Assembly (NCBI GenBank): GCA_000328365.1 | Contig: KB297695.1 | Location: forward strand, 1-64,000 | Reading direction: 5' to 3' | DNA: 64,000 nt | From: Capitella teleta | Taxonomy: Eukaryota > Annelida > Polychaeta > Capitellidae | Shown: in pieces, positions 57,410-64,000 of the stretch | Layout of the letters: each line of letters begins with the position of its first letter | Numbering within the stretch: position 1 is the stretch's first letter | Program-made: the position numbers and the translations under genes | The notes under the pieces: model-generated | What the model saw: only the letters and a program-made list of their open reading frames with translations | The model's database searches: none | Told to the model about the DNA's origin: nothing

Positions 57410-58600
57410 TTATTATATATATAATGTTTATTCATCGAAATACATACACGGGCGTGATCCATGCATTTCATTTAGGGAAAAAAAAGAAAAGAAAAAAGAA
57501 TAGAATGAACAAAAGCATAATAAATTCAACAAGTAGAATAAAATAAAAAGAAGAATATGTTAATTACAACAAAGTTCTTCGAGAAACATGGTAAATTCAC
57601 AAGTTGTCCAACCGTTATTAATTAATCCGTTGCTATCTCGCAAACGGATTAAATCTCTGATGACGCCACCAAGACTTTGCATGGCGTCATCTACAAAAAA
57701 TAATTGCCGCGTTCTTGCGGTAAAATTATACTCGGGGATCCGAAACTTTGGTATCCCGAGCTTTGAACATAAACAAGAAACATTGAGACTAAAAACAGAT
57801 AGGCTTCCTGATAAAACAGAGGAAAGACAGGAACGAGTAAATATATTAACGCTTTTAACAATGGCCTGCAAAAACTTAGCAAATCGGTTCAAAATTTGAT
57901 TAATGAAAGGAACATCTTGACAGATAATATGAAGAGATCGCAATGCGTCCGTCTTGGAAGATTAAAAAGGCGGCGTAAACACTTTCGCCAACATAAATGT
58001 ATCTTCTCGATATTTGAGCTATTTAAATGCCACAACTGGCAACCGTATAAAGGCATACAATATGTTTTGAAAAGACGATATTTTACCTCAATATCAACAC
58101 AAGGAAATAATGTACATAAAGAATTACAATGCATGACCATTTCACGAATACATTTTTTAACTCTAATACAATCAGAATTATTTCCAACTGAATTACCAAG
58201 GTGGATGGCATTATCTACCGAGTGGACAATCGCTCCCATGCATGAAATGGTAGTAGGTATGTGCCCTTGTTTATTAAAAGCGACAAGTTGACTTTTCGCA
58301 CCATTAAACTAAGTATCTAAATCCCTTGCCACGGTGTTGACCTCTTGCAACATAACTTGAAGAGCATGTTTGTGGGAGCAAGCAAAGTGAGGTCATCAGC
58401 ATAACTTATAGCACCGCTGTAATGACCGTTTAAATGACAACCGAGTCGTTTTTCTTTCAATTTTTTTAAAGACGAAATCGACATAAACATTAAAAAGGGT
58501 CGGTGAAAGCACTCCCCCCTGCTTGACTCCGTTAGTGATTTCAACGTAATATTCAACGTCAAATTGACATTAGTCTAAATTTCATCAATTCATTTTTTTT
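57410..58600 (-). mobile_element. 5-prime-truncated CR1-like LINE
   Basis: Minus strand. Begins within RT at VEITNGVKQGGVLSPTLFN, then CHLNGHYSGAISYADDLTLL (motif C) in a neighbouring frame, FNGAKSQLVAFNK, MGAIVHSVDNAIHLGNS, YRLFKTYCMPLYGCQLWHLN, then CWRKCLRRLFNLPRRTHCDL and LHIICQDVPFINQILNRF, and ends WTTCEFTMFLEELCCN before a stop at about 57560. A short untranslated tail with AATAAA and a TATATA repeat follows. A handful of frame changes; the second half is nearly open, so it is younger than the copy at 11150. Confidence 0.88.
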
Positions 58601-60697
58601 CTTGGCAAAAATTCTATATATTATTGCTTTGTCTGTTTTCTATAGATTAAAAAAAAAAACAAAAACAAAAACAAAAACAAAAAAAACAAAAAAAACACTG
58701 ACTTACACTTAGGATTTCAGAGTTCGAATGCCATCCTCGTCAATTTTTTTCATCTTAACATATTTTTATTCTTAAATTTTCTTGTCATTTCTGAATATTT
58801 GGAAAAGTTCGAGGAAGACTGGTTCCACTATTAAATTATTATAACATTATTACTTATAATTACTTAGAAGTTAGAACGTCTATTCACGATAGCAAGCGGA
58901 CTCACAGATCGAAAATAGAAGCTTGCCGTTATTTTTACCGATTCATAGAGCACCAATCCAAGTAGAACAATTCCCATTACTTGTTAATATACTAGTACTT
59001 TATGATCTTCCTGAATGTTCCTTTTATCAATATTATCATCTGATCATACTATTTACTACTAGTCAAATGTAAATCCCTATTAAAAACAAGAGTCAGTGAA
59101 TTATTTTTGAACATACGTAATGGCTATCTGGAGATTTTGTGTTATTTCTCACCTCTCCCTAATTTTGTTCTGGGCTTTCCCTTTTCTCCCTTGGAATTCT
59201 CCCTAAAAATCTATACATCAGCCTTCGACTGACTTTTATTCCCAGTTTTTTTTTTTTTTTTTGAACATTCAAATCATGAAAAACAAGGGATACATTTATA
59301 CGCTTTTTTTTCTCTTTCTCAGATACATGTATAATAGTAATATAGCATATAAACACCATTCCTTATCACACATTAAGTTGGCATACGATTGACGCATAAG
59401 AAAAATGTTGAAGATGTGCTGAAATGCTTTTCAAGCACAACACTGTACATTGGGAGGATTACATGCAGAGGGTGGGACATTGCAATACTGACATCGAATG
59501 AAATATTGATATAATATTGATATAATACCTTACATCATAACACAATACATGAAAATTAATCGCAGAACTACCAACATAGTTCTAAAAAGACAAGTTCAAG
59601 CGCCCAGGAGCCTATTTGTCTGTGTGGAGTATGCATCTATGGCCTTTGTTGCCCTGGATAATTGCCTCCATATTTGGCGGAAAATCTTGTGTGTGTACTT
59701 ATGTTGTTGGAATGTTATTGGAAGAGCTCTCTTCATAAAATGAAAAGGCTGGAAGAAATTTCGGAATCTCTCGTCAGGCCGTTTGAAATGGTCAGAGCAG
59801 ATTGCTTTTTTCCGAGCACATCTGCTTCTTTTGCGGTCTTTGGAAGTGAATCGAACAGAACTAGCTCATAATTGGTGCTTGCCATGTCAAATCCCCCGTT
59901 TCCGTGACGTAGTAATCCATAAAGTCTGCACTTAGAGAAATCCAGGTAAACATGCCATTCAATGTGAATGTTTACCTGCTGAAATAATTTAACTCGTCTC
60001 GTTTTAAATCAAAATCGAGTGAATTTTAACTTTCCAATTATGATGTCAATAGCCCTTTTATGTTCTATGTGTCGGTGTCATTAATTTGATCGAAGCGGTC
60101 GATGTACTGATTCGCTATCGCATGGTGCAGTCATAATATGCTATACCAACAATAGCAAAAAAGGCACGGTTGCATAATCCAGTATAACCGGTCAGTCTTT
60201 TGGGCTTCACCCTGCCATACTACAGCTGGGGAGGGTCAACGTCCACAGCTGGGCAACTTAGTGGAATCATTGTTTGTACATGTTGTTATGGGAGCATATA
60301 CAACTTAATAGTCCTTAATATTGACGCACACGACACCTTTAATTTTTTCACATTTTCCAAATTATGGAGAACTAGTGCTACAGGCATGTAGCAGCAACAG
60401 TGTGTTATTTTTGCAATACATCACTAAAGTATTCAATTTTTACAATTGCAGCCTTGAAAGGGCATAAGTTATCCCTTTAGAAATATTGGCACCATGTTAT
60501 AATCTGGTAGCTGAGATCTAGATAAAGATACTGGAATATGTTGGCGAAGTCTCTCACATAATTATGTAAGGGTACGATGCAGTTTGTCACCGCAGTTTCC
60601 ATCGACGTTATTCTATTGTTATATATTCTCTCCAGCACCGGTGACGTGTATCCGCTTGGTCACTGAACACCCTCTTAGCTAGAAGCATTGCTGTGTT
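58601..60697. other. intergenic, simple repeats only
   Basis: An AAAAAC microsatellite lies at about 58650-58697 and a poly-T run near 59246. No gene or further element recognised before the GPCR promoter. Confidence 0.45.
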
Positions 60698-60704
60698 TAT
60701 AAGG
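60698..60704 (+). promoter_or_regulatory. TATA box of GPCR at 60751
   Basis: TATAAGG 53 bases before the ATG. A TCATCATT initiator-like sequence lies about 28 bases downstream, implying a leader of about 20-25 bases. Confidence 0.55.
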
Positions 60705-60750
60705 GAGTGTTCACATTAGGGTTCTCATCATTGGCGCTGACAGCTTCACG

Positions 60751-61809
60751 ATGTCTGAGTACACAACAGCATTTGCCTCCCCACCGGAGAACACCATGCG
60801 ACCAAGGTACTACAGTACCGGTGACCAAGCCATCACCTGGGTCATTTGTGTACTTGCTCTATTCAGTAACTTATTGACCATCTTGACCTTAGTGAAGACT
60901 CGACACGGAATTGGTCAAAAAGCTCGATTGTACATTCTCAACCTCAGTGTTGCTGATATCCTCATGGCGCCAACGCTTATCATTGAACTCACCCTATCCA
61001 AGACAGGCTACATGTACCAACCGCTCTTTGATCTGGATGATGCCGCCCTGACAGAGATCTACAACCGAGAACGAATCAGCAACATCCTCGTCAGCTTCTT
61101 GTACTATTGCCCAATGTGCGCTTCTCTCATGACCTTGTTCGCCGTGGCTGTTGACCGCATGCTAGCCGTTGGCCGACCGATGCAGTATCGCACTCACGTC
61201 ACTAAGTTTCGCATCAAGCTTGGTTTATGTGGCATCTGGTTGTACACCACCTTCACAGGTGCCTGGCTCTTCATCTACTCCGGATTCCAGGTGACTAAAG
61301 AGCAGATGGTCGCCTCCTTCAACCCGATCGATTTCCTCCCGCCTGCCATCAACGACTACTTCCTCATGCCCAATATGTTCATTGCTATTATAGGCAACGG
61401 CACCGCTTACGTCATCGCCTTTCGCCTCTTCAAACGCACTGGTCGCGTACAAGCTGTGGATCTGGCGACTGGGTCTCACGGCGCGGAGGTCGCCAATCGC
61501 AATCTGCAGCGCAACCGACGTTTTTTTCGTATGGTGGTTGCTACTGTTGGGACACAAATAACTCTGTGGGCCCCGTTTGGGATCACGTATATGATTGCGC
61601 CCCTCAACCAAAGAGATTCCCCTTCGTATCTCTATGATTACGTGCAACCGTTCGTGTACACGATGACCATCTCCAATTCCTGGGTCAACCCGTTGCTCTA
61701 CACAGCCCTCAACAAAGATTACAGAACGGCTTACTCTACAATCCTCCGCGGTCTTGCAGGAAAGGTAAACGCAGCGGCTGTGGACAGCTCAGGATCCGGT
61801 CAAAACTAA
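60751..61809 (+). CDS. orphan rhodopsin-class GPCR, single exon
   Basis: 352 residues, seven hydrophobic segments, one exon. Landmarks are N40 in TM1 (LFSNLL), D69 in TM2 (LSVADIL), DRM at 135-137 in place of DRY followed by LAVGRPMQYRTHVT, WAPF in TM6, and NPLLY at 313-317 followed by KDYRTAYSTILR as helix 8. The position normally holding the TM3 cysteine (25 residues before the Arg of DRM) is N111, and the second extracellular loop has no cysteine, so the canonical disulfide is absent, as in melanocortin, cannabinoid and lysophospholipid receptors. I cannot assign a subfamily or ligand. GC-richer than its surroundings. Confidence 0.92.
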   Translation: MSEYTTAFASPPENTMRPRYYSTGDQAITWVICVLALFSNLLTILTLVKTRHGIGQKARLYILNLSVADILMAPTLIIELTLSKTGYMYQPLFDLDDAALTEIYNRERISNILVSFLYYCPMCASLMTLFAVAVDRMLAVGRPMQYRTHVTKFRIKLGLCGIWLYTTFTGAWLFIYSGFQVTKEQMVASFNPIDFLPPAINDYFLMPNMFIAIIGNGTAYVIAFRLFKRTGRVQAVDLATGSHGAEVANRNLQRNRRFFRMVVATVGTQITLWAPFGITYMIAPLNQRDSPSYLYDYVQPFVYTMTISNSWVNPLLYTALNKDYRTAYSTILRGLAGKVNAAAVDSSGSGQN

Positions 61810-61917
61810 TTTCTCTTTACAGATAAACGGTTCAGGAATTTTATTCACAATGATATCATGAAGATATCTCGTGAATAACATTTTAATTCCTAGACCGTCA
61901 TGATAACGATTCACATA

Positions 61918-61931
61918 AAAAAAAAAAATAA

Positions 61932-61962
<31 letters not shown>

Positions 61963-61970
61963 AAAACAAA
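61918..61970. repeat. AAAT microsatellite with AATAAA signals
   Basis: Poly-A followed by at least seven AAAT units about 110-160 bases past the GPCR stop. AATAAA inside it could serve as the gene's polyadenylation signal. Confidence 0.6.
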
Positions 61971-64000
61971 TAACATCTATCCAATGTAAAAATCAGACTA
62001 AAATGTGTTTAAAAATACCGAAATGATAAATATGCCGGCTTTGGTTAAATGATGGTTAATTTTGTTGTCGGGGCCCAAGGATCCGACGTCCGGGGGTGTG
62101 GCTAACATTTTGCTTCAAAGTTTTTTTTTTGATGGTTGGTGTGCACGATGCGATTAACCTTCGCAATTAATGTTAATATTATGAGACACTAAGAATTCCA
62201 TTCCATTCGATGCTTCGTCTGATGAAAAGGACAACGCTTCTATAAATTTCTATGAAGCTCGTCTCCATATCTATGAACTAAATAGTATAAACGCTATGAG
62301 CATATAGTTTCAAAATTACCATAAATCAAACAAGTTATGCTTGTGCCATCAATAATAAAGCGGAATGTCCATTTTTATATATGAATGATCGAATGAGAGA
62401 GACATATTACATAGAACTTGGCCGTATAAATTTGACATACGGATTGCATAATGTCGATGGAGGCGAAGTGTAAGATAACGCCAGGTGGGCCTATGCTTCT
62501 AATCTGTGTTGGAACACCTCGATTCTCAGGTATATTTGCGGATATAGCCCCCCCCCCCCCACGCATACCGCGAAGGCACTCTGAATGTGTTACATTAACG
62601 TATTGACTCGGTACTGGTAACGTTTGTTCCTTTAGGTATTTATAATTATGTGGACGACTATGTGTGGTAATTACCTTTGTGTGTATTGGAAGATTACGAT
62701 TGTAATAATTGCGTTTGTTCTCTGGAATAAATATTTTTTTGGTGATGAAATAAATACGTTGTATGGTGTATAATGATGGTGTTTATTTTCACAGTTGATC
62801 ATTCGAAATCTTAAACGATCTTGTAACTACAGAAACTTGAGTAGTCTTATACCATGAAGACATGGACGCTACCAGACTGAATAGACATGATTTGATGCAC
62901 TATGAAGAGCGCATTGATCTGAAGTAAACACCTTTGCCCTTTATTCCGTTTATTGATCTTGAAGCTGACTAAATCTGAGGCATTACATTATTGTAATATT
63001 ATTGAAGAAAATGTATAGACAAAAACTACTAAGAAACAACAAAGGCCCTCATATCAGTCCCATGGCTTCAATTTAGATTTGCAGTATTCTGAATGAGTTC
63101 TATTCATATGCATATAAGCTCCATCTCCAGTAAAAGCAAAATGGCGAAATTAATCAATAGCCTTGGCAAGCATATTCTTTCTTCCTCGTTACCTAGCATG
63201 ACCATGACCCACATATAAGCAAACGAAAATAGATAGTATTTGCAAACTATTCTTTAAGAAGTTTGTCTCTTTTAATGGCTAGTATTTCCCAATTTCTAAA
63301 GCATCTTGGTTGAATTTATAGAACTGTATACGTGTAGCTCACAAGGAATAAGGAAAATAAATAATGCATCTGTGTAATGTGAATCCTAGGATAGTTGTAC
63401 TGTTTTGTCGAACTTTTCATGTGAAATTTGAGTTGATTTTTTCCCGGTCCAACCCGTGGCCTTGTGACTGCCTGGAGGGTCGATTTACTTACTTTATTCG
63501 GCTGAGTATGAGCGTCGCTTGTTCTTTAGAAAGAAATCCTGTCAAATGAACACGATTTTCCTGTTTAATGCCCGTTTCTTCAACTCGTTCGACCTGTTTG
63601 TTTATTGGTTGTTAGCGATGAAGAACAACCCATCAGACGCGTCTACACACGTTCTCAGTGTTATCAATGAAACAACTAATGCAGGAATATGATATAGAGG
63701 CTCATTAAGACTTTTTAAGCGAAACCTTTGAATCAGAGAACGAGTCCTCTGGTGCATACGATGCGGTATTCTCCTATTGGCACCTTCACACAGCACGTTG
63801 GAGACAAATTGATGCACCTAATTGATAGAGAGTTCCTACAAAGTTCGTTCTCTGATTTCAATAAAAGCGTCTTTCACTTGGTTGTATTCTTAGCTGGAAG
63901 TCAACAGCAATTATAACAAGTACCAATAGTTCATTGAATGTATTCGTAGCAAACATAAGTGGATTGAATGAAAAACTCTGATGATCTTGACAGAGACTTG
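61971..64000. other. right flank, no gene seen
   Basis: AT-rich with a poly-C run near 62550. No coding region, RNA gene or element recognised. Confidence 0.45.

Overview
The window looks like nuclear DNA of an invertebrate animal. It is AT-rich, its genes are split by GT-AG introns (plus one GC-AG), it carries TATA boxes and AATAAA signals, and it is littered with LINE, SINE and DNA-transposon remnants. I cannot name the species. Five conventional genes and one unrecognised tandem gene family can be supported.

Left part (about 1-16200): a tandem array of a small two-exon gene for a 102-residue, cysteine-free (after signal cleavage), tyrosine-rich secreted protein that I do not recognise. 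Three intact copies lie at 3398, 9854 and 15831, all on +, with a decayed exon-2 fossil near 352-478. Exon 2 is identical in all three copies (211 of 211 bases), and the match stops exactly at the stop codon. The spacers are older, diverged duplications (blocks called P, Q, R, B and S below) interrupted by a tRNA-derived SINE, a mariner end and an old CR1-like LINE. Between 16200 and 22130 I see nothing supportable.

Middle part (22134-45376): FEN1 (flap endonuclease 1, minus strand, 12 coding exons, 377 residues, all seven catalytic carboxylates at human numbering) and DDX27 (DEAD-box helicase of ribosome biogenesis, plus strand, 17 coding exons, about 737 residues) are divergently arranged. 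A single-exon rhodopsin-class GPCR gene with its own TATA box is nested antisense in FEN1's 6.6-kb sixth intron. First introns of FEN1 and DDX27 each hold one copy of the same roughly 1-kb non-autonomous hAT element. The two copies are in opposite orientation, each with a perfect 8-bp target duplication, and they bracket the divergent promoters. LINE fragments lie between the two genes.

Right part (45431-64000): two miniature DNA transposons, then PSKH1 (myristoylated Ser/Thr kinase H1, minus strand, two coding exons separated by 5.5 kb), a 5-prime-truncated CR1-like LINE, and a second single-exon GPCR gene at 60751 that lacks the usual TM3 cysteine and has DRM in place of DRY.

FEN1 acts in DNA replication and repair, DDX27 in rRNA processing and PSKH1 at Golgi and nuclear membranes. 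I see no pathway that links the neighbours. The feature most likely to be new is the tandem secreted-protein family and its apparent homogenisation. No CRISPR array, rRNA gene, functional tRNA gene, retrovirus-like element or Polinton was seen.
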